Assembly (NCBI GenBank): GCA_002937655.1
Contig: PTKH01000002.1
Span: 1-64,000, forward strand
DNA from: Alphaproteobacteria bacterium MarineAlpha9_Bin3
GTDB lineage: Bacteria; Pseudomonadota; Alphaproteobacteria; TMED109
Direction: 5' to 3'
DNA: 64,000 bases
In this document: one piece after another, positions 56,430 through 64,000 of the stretch
Position numbering within the stretch: the stretch's first letter is position 1
Layout of the letters: each line of letters opens with the position of its first letter
The notes under the pieces: generated by a model
What the model was told of the DNA's origin: nothing
Seen by the model: the letters and a program-made list of their open reading frames with translations, nothing else
The model's database searches: none
Position numbers and translations under genes: made by a program

Positions 56430-56891
56430 ATGAATTCAAGAAAAATAAATAACCCAAGAAGAATAAGTTATATTTCAAAAAGTATTACAAAAGATATTTT
56501 TAAACAAAGAGGCTTCAAGGAACAAAAAGTTATAACTAATTGGAAAGATATTGTTGGGGAAGAAATAAGTTTATATACTTTACCAGAATCTTTAACAAAA
56601 AGTAGATTACTTGTTATAAAATGCGAAAGCTCAAATGCCCTAGAATTTCAGTATCATATTCCAAAAATAATTGAAAGAATCACTACAATGATGGGATATG
56701 CTGCAGTTAAAAATATTCGAATAAAACAAGGTAATGTTATAAGTAAAAATAAAACTATAAATAGAAAAAAAAATACCCTATCTAATAAACATAATGAGGA
56801 ATTACAAAAAATTTTATCAAAAATAAAAAATAAAAATTTAAAAAATAAATTAATTAACTTTTCTAAATCTTTTTTCTCAAATATAGATTAG
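56430..56891 (+). CDS. DUF721 (DciA-like) protein
   Basis: A 153-residue protein with the DUF721 core (about 20-105), recognised by ITNWKDIVGEEISLYTLPES, LLVIKCESSNALEFQYHIPKI and MMGYAAVKNIRIKQG. Related proteins called DciA load the replicative helicase in bacteria lacking DnaC. The alphaproteobacterial copies next to mutY/dsbA are usually given only the DUF721 name. The C-terminal 40 residues are Lys/Asn-rich and disordered-looking. It is divergent from mutY and 23 bases ahead of the DsbA-like gene. Confidence 0.85.
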   Translation: MNSRKINNPRRISYISKSITKDIFKQRGFKEQKVITNWKDIVGEEISLYTLPESLTKSRLLVIKCESSNALEFQYHIPKIIERITTMMGYAAVKNIRIKQGNVISKNKTINRKKNTLSNKHNEELQKILSKIKNKNLKNKLINFSKSFFSNID

Positions 56892-56914
56892 AGAAAATAT
56901 ATAAGGAGCTTAAA

Positions 56915-57508
56915 ATGAAAATATTTACCCATATATTAATTCTATTTAGTTTAATACTTCCTATGTATGCTTTTTCTGAGGATAATGCAGAACCCCTTCC
57001 TGGAAGAACATTAGGTAATGAGTCTGCCCAAATAATAATAGAAGAATATGCTTCTATGTCATGTGGACATTGTGCAAGTTTTCATAACAATTCTCTAAAT
57101 AAAATTAAAAAAGAATTTATAGATACAGGTAAAGCTAAACTTATTTTTTATGATTTTCCGCTAGATAGGGGAGCTATGATAGGTTCGATGATAACACAAT
57201 GTATGAATGATAAACAGTTTTTTCCTGTATTAAGTATTCTCTTCCAAAAACAAATAGAGTGGACTCAGAGTGATAACCTATTGGAATCAATAAATAATAT
57301 TTTAGCTCCTATTGGATTAGATAAAGAAAGGATCTTATCATGTTTAGAAGAAAATGAAATTAACCAAAATAGATGGAAATCCTTATTAGCAGGAAGAAAA
57401 TACGCAATTGATATTAAAGGTGTAGAAGCCACCCCTACTTTCTTTCTTAATGGAGAAAAAATAGAGGGTAAATTTGATATAAAAAAATTAAAAGAACTTT
57501 TGAAATAA
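56915..57508 (+). CDS. DsbA-family thiol oxidoreductase, exported
   Basis: A 197-residue periplasmic thioredoxin-fold protein. A signal peptide (hydrophobic 8-20) ends near AFS. The redox site is CGHC (Cys50, Cys53), preceded by EEYASMS, and the cis-proline loop is EATPTFFLNG. The helical insertion between them places it in the DsbA/thioredoxin_4 group found in alphaproteobacteria rather than classical CPHC DsbA. The CGHC pair is the one used by protein disulfide isomerases. A good AAGGAG precedes the ATG. Confidence 0.92.
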   Translation: MKIFTHILILFSLILPMYAFSEDNAEPLPGRTLGNESAQIIIEEYASMSCGHCASFHNNSLNKIKKEFIDTGKAKLIFYDFPLDRGAMIGSMITQCMNDKQFFPVLSILFQKQIEWTQSDNLLESINNILAPIGLDKERILSCLEENEINQNRWKSLLAGRKYAIDIKGVEATPTFFLNGEKIEGKFDIKKLKELLK

Positions 57509-57592
57509 TTAAATAAATAAAAAGAATATTTTGTATATTAAAAATAATATAATACAGTATATAGTATCATTCTATTTTTTTATGGCTTCTTA

Positions 57593-60500
57593 ATGAAATT
57601 TACTAAACTTAAAATAACTGGCTTTAAATCCTTTGTTGATACTACCTTATTAGATATCAAACAAGGTCTTACAGGTTTAGTCGGGCCTAATGGCTGTGGA
57701 AAATCTAATATTGTTGAGGCTATTAAATGGAATATGGGCGAAGCAGGTCCTTCAAGGCTTAGAGCAGGAGAGATGAATGATTTAATATTTGCTGGAACAA
57801 AAGGTAGAGCCTCTCGAAACTCAGCTGAAGTCATTCTTACTATTGAAAATATTGATAACTCATTACAATCATATGAAAATAATGTTGAATTAGAGGTATC
57901 CAGAAAAATAGAGAAAGATGGGGGGTCCACCTATACAATTAATAATAGAGAAGTAAGACAGCGAGATGTACAGATTTTATTTGCAGATTTAGCTATAGGT
58001 TCTAGATCAAATGCTATTGTAGACCAAGGACAAGTAGGTCAAATTATAAATTCTAAACCTCAAGAAAGAAGAAAAATTCTAGAAGAAGCGGCAGGAATTT
58101 CTGGTATTCATGCCAGAAAACATGAAACAGAATTAAAATTAAAAGCTACTGAATCAAATTTAGAAAAAATTGAGGAAATTATATATAATGATCAATTAAG
58201 ATTAAAAGAATTATCCCGACAAACTAAACAAGCTAAAAGATATAAAAATATTTCTGAAAATATTAGAAAAATTGAAGCTATTATACTTTATCAACGTTGG
58301 AATGATTTAATTGAATTTATTGAAACAAATAAAGAGAAATTAAATTTATACATAGAAAAGGTAAATGATATTTCCAGAAATATTTCTAAAAAAGAACTAT
58401 TAAAAAATGAATTAGGTGAAGACCTACCTGCTCTAAGGTCAGAGCAACAAAATCGTTCTAATTTATTAAATAAATTTCAAGTTGAATACAATAGCCTTAT
58501 AAATAAAGAAGACAATTTATTAATAGAGCAAAAAAATCAAAAAGAAAATATTATATATATTGATAGAGAAATTTTAAATGATAATAAAATATTTAAAGAA
58601 CTTAGATTGCAATCATATCAATTATCTAAAGAAATAGAACAATTAAAAGATAATAACGATAAATCTAATCTCAATAAACTTAAGTTAAGCTTAGAAAAAG
58701 CAAAGAATGAGGAATATACAATTACAGAAGAGCTTAAAAATGCTGAGAGAGATTTAAATATTAATATATCTCAAAGAAAGAATTATAAAAATGAAATAAA
58801 TAAACTACAATTAGAAAAAGAAGAAAATATTTCTTTTATAGAACAGGCTAAGAAAGAATTAGAAATTTTAAAAAAAGAAAATTTTAAAAAAGAAAATAAA
58901 AACACATTTATAAATCAAATAAACAACTTAAAAACTGACTTACAAAAATTAGATGACGAAGAACAAGCCATTTTTAAAAAATTAAATTTAGTTAATGCTA
59001 AAATCAAAGAATATGAAAATAGTATAAATAAGCAAAATATAAATTTACAAAATAGTTATAGAAATATTGAACAATATAACGCATCAAAAAATATTTTGAC
59101 TAAATTATTTGAAAGTGAAAATGATAATATTGTAATAAATTCCTTAAAGTTTCCTATAGGATATGAGAAAGCTATAGAGGCAAGTTTAGGACATGGGCTT
59201 AAAGCGTCTTTAGAAAAATCAGATATTGAATGGAGAAATATTGAACAAAAATCACTATTCAGTCTTCCTGGAAATATAAATAGTTTAAGTAAATATGCTA
59301 AAGGAGTTCCAGAGGTTGAAAATATATTAAAATTAACTGGGATTGTGAATTCAACTTCTGAAGGTGATGAACTTCAAAATAAACTTAAGCCAGGACAACA
59401 ATTAGTTACTAAGAATGGCGGGTTATGGCGTTGGGATGGTTATACTCATAATGAAAAAGCTGAAACGCCAGCTAATCAAATATTACAAAATAAGGCTAAC
59501 CTTATAGAGATTAATTCTAGAATTAAGAAAACTCAGAATAATATTGATAACAATAAAAAAAATATTGAAAGTTTTGAAATTAAAATAAAAAATGAAGAAA
59601 AGATTAAAAATAAATATAGTGCAGACATATTAAATATAAATAATAAAAAAGTAACTGCGAGAGATAAAATAGAGCATGTACAGAACAATTTAGCAATTTA
59701 TATTGAAAATAATAGTGAAGAGAACACAAAAGTTGCTCTTTTAGAGTCATCTATCGAAAAATATAATCAAACTAATAAAATATTGGTAAACTCACTTAAT
59801 CAAATTAAAAAGCAAGAAAAGTTATTGATAAAAGAGGATTTATTAAAAAATACTATTGAAAAAATTTCTCTTAATAATAGTAATAAAAGAGAAAATTTAA
59901 CTAATCAAATATCTATTTATCAAAAAGAGTTAAGTTTTATAGAAAATATAGAAAATCAAATAGAGCAATTTAATAATGAAAAAAATAGACTATTAAATCA
60001 AACAGATAATATTACTGAAAGATTGAGAAAATTAAAAAATAGAAAAAAAGAATTAAATAAAAATCTTAAAAATTTAGAATTAAAACCCAATCAAATAAAA
60101 AAGAGTAAAAAAAATATTTTAGAGCAAATAGATAAGAATAAAAAAGAATTATCTGAAATTGAAAGTCGGCTTTCAGTTAAAGAAAATAATAATAAAGAAA
60201 TTAATTACGAACTTAAAACTTTTAATGAAGAATTAATTAATCAACGAGAAAATAAAGCAAGAATAGAAGCTTTACTTGAACAAGCCTACGAAAAACAGAA
60301 AGAAGATAAAGCCACAATCTCAGACAAACTTAACATTGACCCAAATAATTTTCATAAATTAATAGATATTAGTGAAAATATACCTAACACAGAGCAAGCA
60401 AATTTAGATTTAGAAAAATTACTATTACAAAGAGAACGAATCGGGCCAGTAAACTTAGTTGCAGAAGAAGACTCAGAAAAATTAATTGAGAAATTAAACA

Positions 60501-61066
60501 ATATTGAAAAAGAAAAAGAAGATTTGGTAAATGCTATAGGTAAATTGAGAACTAGTATCAGGTCAATTAATAAAGAAGCTAAAATTAGACTTATGGAAGC
60601 ATATACAAATGTAAATACTAATTTCAAAATGTTATTTACTGAGTTATTTGGAGGAGGAGAGGCTTATTTAGCTTTAACTGATTCAGAGAATCCTTTAGAT
60701 TCAGGTCTAGAATTAATGGCATCTCCTCCCGGTAAGAAGTTACAACAAATGAGCTTACTTTCTGGAGGAGAACAAGCCTTAACGGCAATGGCATTAATTT
60801 TTTCAGTTTTTCTTTCTAAGCCTTCACCGATATGTATATTGGACGAGGTGGATGCACCTCTAGATGAATCAAATGTGGATAGATTTCTAGATCTAATCGA
60901 ATCAATTTCAGAGAAATCAAAAACTAGGTTTTTAATAGTTAGTCATAACAGATTAACAATGGCTAGAATGCACAGATTATATGGGGTTACAATGCAAGAA
61001 CCCGGTGTCTCACAGTTAGTTTCCGTGTCTTTGAAAGAAGCAGTAAAATTTGATAATGTTGAATAA
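57593..61066 (+). CDS. smc: Chromosome segregation protein SMC
   Basis: The ATPase core of bacterial condensin. The 1157-residue protein has the N-terminal Walker A GPNGCGKSNIVEAIKWNMGE (31-50 region), a long first coiled coil (about 170-500), a hinge around 520-640 (LKASLEKSDIEWRN; TGIVNSTSEGDEL), a second coiled coil (about 670-960), and the C-terminal head with LLSGGEQALTAMALIF, Walker B CILDEVDAPLDESNV and the switch VSHNRLTMARM. Length is typical. It follows the DsbA-like gene by 84 bases and precedes the atp cluster by 94. scpA and scpB are not here. Confidence 0.98.
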   Translation: MKFTKLKITGFKSFVDTTLLDIKQGLTGLVGPNGCGKSNIVEAIKWNMGEAGPSRLRAGEMNDLIFAGTKGRASRNSAEVILTIENIDNSLQSYENNVELEVSRKIEKDGGSTYTINNREVRQRDVQILFADLAIGSRSNAIVDQGQVGQIINSKPQERRKILEEAAGISGIHARKHETELKLKATESNLEKIEEIIYNDQLRLKELSRQTKQAKRYKNISENIRKIEAIILYQRWNDLIEFIETNKEKLNLYIEKVNDISRNISKKELLKNELGEDLPALRSEQQNRSNLLNKFQVEYNSLINKEDNLLIEQKNQKENIIYIDREILNDNKIFKELRLQSYQLSKEIEQLKDNNDKSNLNKLKLSLEKAKNEEYTITEELKNAERDLNINISQRKNYKNEINKLQLEKEENISFIEQAKKELEILKKENFKKENKNTFINQINNLKTDLQKLDDEEQAIFKKLNLVNAKIKEYENSINKQNINLQNSYRNIEQYNASKNILTKLFESENDNIVINSLKFPIGYEKAIEASLGHGLKASLEKSDIEWRNIEQKSLFSLPGNINSLSKYAKGVPEVENILKLTGIVNSTSEGDELQNKLKPGQQLVTKNGGLWRWDGYTHNEKAETPANQILQNKANLIEINSRIKKTQNNIDNNKKNIESFEIKIKNEEKIKNKYSADILNINNKKVTARDKIEHVQNNLAIYIENNSEENTKVALLESSIEKYNQTNKILVNSLNQIKKQEKLLIKEDLLKNTIEKISLNNSNKRENLTNQISIYQKELSFIENIENQIEQFNNEKNRLLNQTDNITERLRKLKNRKKELNKNLKNLELKPNQIKKSKKNILEQIDKNKKELSEIESRLSVKENNNKEINYELKTFNEELINQRENKARIEALLEQAYEKQKEDKATISDKLNIDPNNFHKLIDISENIPNTEQANLDLEKLLLQRERIGPVNLVAEEDSEKLIEKLNNIEKEKEDLVNAIGKLRTSIRSINKEAKIRLMEAYTNVNTNFKMLFTELFGGGEAYLALTDSENPLDSGLELMASPPGKKLQQMSLLSGGEQALTAMALIFSVFLSKPSPICILDEVDAPLDESNVDRFLDLIESISEKSKTRFLIVSHNRLTMARMHRLYGVTMQEPGVSQLVSVSLKEAVKFDNVE

Positions 61067-61098
61067 AATATTGCTAAAATTAAATTTAATTAGCATTA

Positions 61099-61127
61099 TT
61101 GACAGTGGTGAATGTATACTTTATGTT
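61099..61127 (+). promoter_or_regulatory. Candidate sigma-70 promoter of the atpI-B-E-F'-F operon
   Basis: A perfect TTGACA (61099-61104) and TATGTT (61122-61127, 4 of 6) are separated by 17 bases, in the only gap between smc and atpI. This is one of the two best -35 matches in intergenic DNA of the window, and its spacing is ideal. Transcription would start near 61134. A 14-bp perfect palindrome AATTAAATTTAATT (61078-61091) lies just upstream of the -35. Confidence 0.6.
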
Positions 61128-61131
61128 TTGC

Positions 61132-61147
61132 AAAAATCATGATTTTT
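61132..61147. promoter_or_regulatory. 16-bp perfect palindrome over the predicted atp transcription start
   Basis: AAAAATCATGATTTTT reads the same on both strands, and with one bulged C the pairing extends by TTTG/CAAA. It covers the predicted +1 position and ends 13 bases before the atpI ATG. It could be an operator for a dimeric repressor, a 5'-end hairpin protecting the transcript, or a chance AT palindrome. No T tract follows, so it is not a usual terminator for smc. Confidence 0.45.
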
Positions 61148-61160
61148 CAAAGTTTTTAAT

Positions 61161-61472
61161 ATGGCCAAACAAAAAAAAATAAATGATTTAGGTGATTCTT
61201 TAAATAATTTATCTAAAAAAATAGATAATATTAAAGCAAAAAAAGTTAGTGAGGAGCATAACAATAAAAACAAAAAATTTACTGGTTTTGCTCATGCGTT
61301 TAAGATTGTTTCGGAATTATTTGCAAATATTTTAGTAGGAGGTTCTATAGGTTGGACTTTAGATTATTTTTTTAGTACAAAACCAATTTTTATAATATTA
61401 TTTTTGATTATTGGATTTATTTCAGGTATTTACACTTCATATAAATCGTCAAAAAAATTTGCAAAATTTTGA
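61161..61472 (+). CDS. atpI: ATP synthase assembly protein AtpI
   Basis: A 103-residue membrane protein with a Lys-rich N-terminal 45 residues and two transmembrane helices (about 50-68 and 75-95). GFAHAFKIVSELFANILVGG and GWTLDYFFSTKPIFII are typical of the AtpI/AtpQ subfamily. AtpI helps c-ring assembly and magnesium supply. As the first gene of the F0 cluster it directly follows the candidate promoter. atpB starts 42 bases later. Confidence 0.93.
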   Translation: MAKQKKINDLGDSLNNLSKKIDNIKAKKVSEEHNNKNKKFTGFAHAFKIVSELFANILVGGSIGWTLDYFFSTKPIFIILFLIIGFISGIYTSYKSSKKFAKF

Positions 61473-61514
61473 ATTACATATTATTACTTTTTAAGCATAA
61501 AATAAGGATATAAA

Positions 61515-62249
61515 TTGTCAGAAAAACACTCTCCACTAGACCAATTTTCTATAAATAGAATCTATGAAATGAAGATTGGAGATATTGATGTATCCCTTAC
61601 AAACTCATCTGTTATGATGATTGCAGTTTTAGTTATTTTAAATATTTTTCTAATATACTCTACAAGGAAAAAGTCTGTTATACCTGGTAGGCTTCAGTCT
61701 TTAGCAGAGATGAGTTACGAAATGATTTATAATACCACTAGAGATAATCTAGGAAAAGAGGGTGTCAGATTTTTCCCATTAGTATACTCATTGTTTATGT
61801 TTATTTTACTATGTAATATGTTAGGTCTAGTTCCTTATAGCTTTACTGTAACAAGTCATATAATCGTTACATTTGCTCTAGCCTTTGGAATATTCTTACT
61901 TGCTACAGTTTTAGGTTTTATACTTCACGGTCATAAATATTTAAGACTTTTTCTTCCTAAAGGAGTACCTATCTTTTTGGCTCCTCTTCTTGTTCCAATA
62001 GAAATTGTCTCTTATATTTCAAGACCTATAAGCCTTGCTGTTAGATTAGCTGCAAATATGATGGCCGGACACACAATGATAAAGGTTTTTGCAGGATTTG
62101 TAGTTGCCTTAGGTATTTTTGGAATAGCACCATTTTTATTCATAGTTTTATTATATATTTTAGAAACTTTAATAGCATTTTTACAAGCTTATGTATTTGC
62201 AGTATTAACCTGTTTATATTTAAGCGATTCATTTCACCCAGAACATTAA
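61515..62249 (+). CDS. atpB: ATP synthase F0 subunit a
   Basis: The stator subunit holding the proton half-channels. The 244-residue protein has five to six transmembrane helices. The essential arginine lies in PISLAVRLAANMMAGHTMIK (about Arg177), and the C-terminal helix shows ETLIAFLQAYVFAVLTCLYL. The N-terminal SPLDQFSINRIYEMKIGDI is the alphaproteobacterial type. The start is TTG at 61515, with AAGGA nine bases upstream. Confidence 0.97.
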   Translation: MSEKHSPLDQFSINRIYEMKIGDIDVSLTNSSVMMIAVLVILNIFLIYSTRKKSVIPGRLQSLAEMSYEMIYNTTRDNLGKEGVRFFPLVYSLFMFILLCNMLGLVPYSFTVTSHIIVTFALAFGIFLLATVLGFILHGHKYLRLFLPKGVPIFLAPLLVPIEIVSYISRPISLAVRLAANMMAGHTMIKVFAGFVVALGIFGIAPFLFIVLLYILETLIAFLQAYVFAVLTCLYLSDSFHPEH

Positions 62250-62261
62250 AAAAGGAGATAA

Positions 62262-62489
<228 letters not shown>

Positions 62490-62530
62490 GACGAAAACAC
62501 CAATTTTATAATTAGAAGGTTAAGAATAAT

Positions 62531-63121
62531 ATGTTCTATCAAAGATATATAAAAATTTTTACATTATTAATTAGTAGTGTATTATTTTTTACTTACCCTT
62601 CTATTGCAGCTGAGGGAACGGGTATGCCTCAAATGGTCATACCCGATTTTATGCCACAACTTGTATGGTTATTAATTATATTTACTGTATTATATTTTTC
62701 AATGAAGTATGTTGCCTTACCAAGAATAACAGAAATTATTTCTAGCCGAGATCTAAAAATTGTAAATGATCTAGAAAAAGCAGAAGAAATAAAAAATGAA
62801 ATTGAAAAAACTAATAAAGAGCATCAAATTGCTATAGAAGATACTAATAATAAAATTCAGATTATAGTGAATGAAATAAATCAAAAAAGTAATCAAGAAT
62901 CAGAAATAAAGTTAGAAGAATGTCAAAATAATATTAATAAAAAAATTGAAGAAGAAAAAATTAAGCTTGAGAAAGAAATACAACAGTTTAATAAAAGTAT
63001 TGAAAAGATCTCTAGCGAAGCTGCAGAATCAATAATAGAAAAGATGTATTATGTAAAACCTGATAATGCTAATTTAAAAAAAATTATAAATAAATATTCA
63101 GAAAGCTATAAAAATGAATAA
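62531..63121 (+). CDS. atpG: ATP synthase F0 subunit b'
   Basis: One of two different b-type stator subunits, b and b', as in alphaproteobacteria and photosynthetic bacteria. The 196-residue protein has a signal-like hydrophobic N-terminus (about 8-26), then MPQLVWLLIIFTVLYFSMKYVALPRI as the membrane anchor (about 42-60), and a long charged coiled coil to the end that reaches F1. It overlaps the b gene by 8 bases. Naming follows alphaproteobacterial usage (atpG or atpF2); it is not the gamma subunit. Confidence 0.92.
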   Translation: MFYQRYIKIFTLLISSVLFFTYPSIAAEGTGMPQMVIPDFMPQLVWLLIIFTVLYFSMKYVALPRITEIISSRDLKIVNDLEKAEEIKNEIEKTNKEHQIAIEDTNNKIQIIVNEINQKSNQESEIKLEECQNNINKKIEEEKIKLEKEIQQFNKSIEKISSEAAESIIEKMYYVKPDNANLKKIINKYSESYKNE

Positions 63122-63707
63122 ATTTATAGATAGAAATTTTAACTGTATAACAATATTTTTGTTATTTTTATCGACACCAGCACTAAGTGCGGATGGGTCT
63201 AACTATAAACATTTTCTAGGTATTACTTTAGATGAAAAATTCTGGGTACTAATTGCATTCATACTTTTTATATTATTAATAGGTAAAAAAGCTACTCATG
63301 CCGCTAATACTGCCTTAGACAACAGGTCTAATATTATTAAAGAAAAAATTAGCAATGCCGAAGATACTTTAAGCGAAGCTAAGCAATTATTAAAAGAGAG
63401 CCAGCAATCTCTAATTCTTCATAAAAATGAGGCTAATGATATAATAAATAAGCAAAAAGATTTAGCTGAAAAACGTGCGGTTGATTATGCAAATAAAATT
63501 AAAGAAGAAATAAAAAGAAAAAATATTTCTGCAGAAAGAGAAATACAATATATGCATACTGAAGCTGCCTCGTTAATTAAAAACAAAATTACTAGTATCA
63601 CCATAAAAACTGTTGAGGATATAGCTAGGAACGAATTAAAGGATGCCAAATCAGAAAAAATATATCAAAACTTTATAAAAAACATACCTAAAGCTCTAAA
63701 AGAATAA
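63114..63707 (+). CDS. atpF: ATP synthase F0 subunit b
   Basis: The second peripheral-stalk subunit. The 197-residue protein has a hydrophobic leader (about 11-26, ending ALSA), a membrane segment FWVLIAFILFILLIGKK (about 43-59) and an extended coiled coil (about 70-185) with the b-type heptad of Ala/Lys/Glu. The F1 genes (atpHAGDC) do not follow, since the next gene is convergent. That split between F0 and F1 operons is usual in alphaproteobacteria. Confidence 0.94.
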   Translation: MNKFIDRNFNCITIFLLFLSTPALSADGSNYKHFLGITLDEKFWVLIAFILFILLIGKKATHAANTALDNRSNIIKEKISNAEDTLSEAKQLLKESQQSLILHKNEANDIINKQKDLAEKRAVDYANKIKEEIKRKNISAEREIQYMHTEAASLIKNKITSITIKTVEDIARNELKDAKSEKIYQNFIKNIPKALKE

Positions 63708-63709
63708 AT

Positions 63710-64000
63710 TTAATCTTTTATATTCTTATAGAAACCTATTAGTAACTTATGATTGTATATTCCATCTCTGCTATTTCTTACTTTAATATTTATTAAACCT
63801 TCTTTATTTTGAATTATTTCACTTTTTGACTTACTCAAGAAGGAACGATTAAATTTCTCTTTAGAAATAATTTCATTATTTTCGTTAAGCAGGGCTACAA
63901 GAAAGCTAAAATTTTCAGTCTGGAATTCATTAACCTCATCAATATAATTAACTTGAAAACTTAAAAAAAGATCAATATTATCTGTATTTCTTTCTGAGCT
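63710..64000 (-). CDS. Partial hypothetical protein (C-terminal 96 residues; runs off the right edge)
   Basis: An open frame continues without a stop from the window edge to a TAA at 63710-63712 on the minus strand, 2 bases from the atpF stop. The visible part has the pattern IDLFLSFQVNYIDEV, FSFLVALLNENNEIISKEKF, GLINIKVRN and HKLLIGFYKN. A strand-rich layout with LVALL-x-N-E and a closing LIGF is reminiscent of a small lipoprotein family I recall from alphaproteobacteria, but the similarity is weak. The start and any signal lie outside the window. Confidence 0.7.
   Translation of the reverse strand, partial: SSERNTDNIDLFLSFQVNYIDEVNEFQTENFSFLVALLNENNEIISKEKFNRSFLSKSKSEIIQNKEGLINIKVRNSRDGIYNHKLLIGFYKNIKD

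Overview
The window looks like one continuous piece of the core chromosome of an AT-rich, streamlined alphaproteobacterium. By eye the G+C content is well under one third. Genes are packed tightly, many overlap by 1-14 bases, TTG starts are frequent, and only one intergenic gap exceeds 300 bases. Alphaproteobacterial signs are the yqeY-dnaG-rpoD order, a CcrM-type GANTC methyltransferase, petABC with a Tat-type Rieske signal, an F0 cluster (atpI-B-E-F'-F) with a b' subunit and no F1 genes following it, COQ9 and NDUFAF7/MidA homologues, a DUF6111 protein and an ELM1-family protein. Biosynthetic genes for pyrimidine/arginine precursors, proline, folate, heme, molybdopterin and LPS heptose argue against an obligate rickettsial parasite. 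A free-living SAR11- or HIMB59-like marine lineage would fit, but I cannot place it below class.

Layout. 1-4350 (minus): a tRNA with a CAU anticodon, then rpoD, dnaG and yqeY. 4521-12374 (plus): carA-carB, greA, an ELM1-like gene, trxB and a LysR regulator. 12379-16739 (minus): MsrP with a cytoplasmic molybdopterin oxidoreductase, then an aminotransferase. 16865-24874 (plus): a second aminotransferase, uvrB, a FolM-like reductase with folB, a 402-base intergenic region rich in dyads, uvrC, pgsA, moaD and moaE. 24880-30413: ilvE (minus), an OmpR/EnvZ-type pair (plus), then COQ9-like, proC, YbjN and UbiK (minus). 30527-40516 (plus): hldD, lgt, midA-like, pgeF, a putative lipoprotein, prs, rplY, pth, ychF, a dienelactone hydrolase, an FKBP isomerase and mtnP. 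40513-46813: petC-petB-petA (minus), hemF (plus), then cca, DUF6111, Nudix and DUF1285 (minus). 46943-55359 (plus): the MoxR/DUF58/DUF4159/VWA-like module, rnhB and ccrM. 55356-63707: mutY (minus), then DUF721, a DsbA-like protein, smc and atpI-B-E-F'-F (plus). A partial minus-strand gene runs off the right edge.

Functional links. MoaD and MoaE act in the pathway that supplies cofactor to the two molybdoenzymes. UbiK, the COQ9-like protein and the MidA homologue point to quinone and respiratory-complex biogenesis, beside bc1 and ATP synthase genes. CcrM connects with GANTC sites seen next to its own start codon and inside the dyad-rich gap before uvrC.

No insertion sequence, prophage, CRISPR array or defence island is visible. 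The least understood parts are the 6.7-kb MoxR-DUF58-DUF4159-VWA module, the MsrP/Mo-oxidoreductase pair without a visible MsrQ, the 21211-21612 gap with a perfect DnaA-box match, and the palindrome at the atp promoter.
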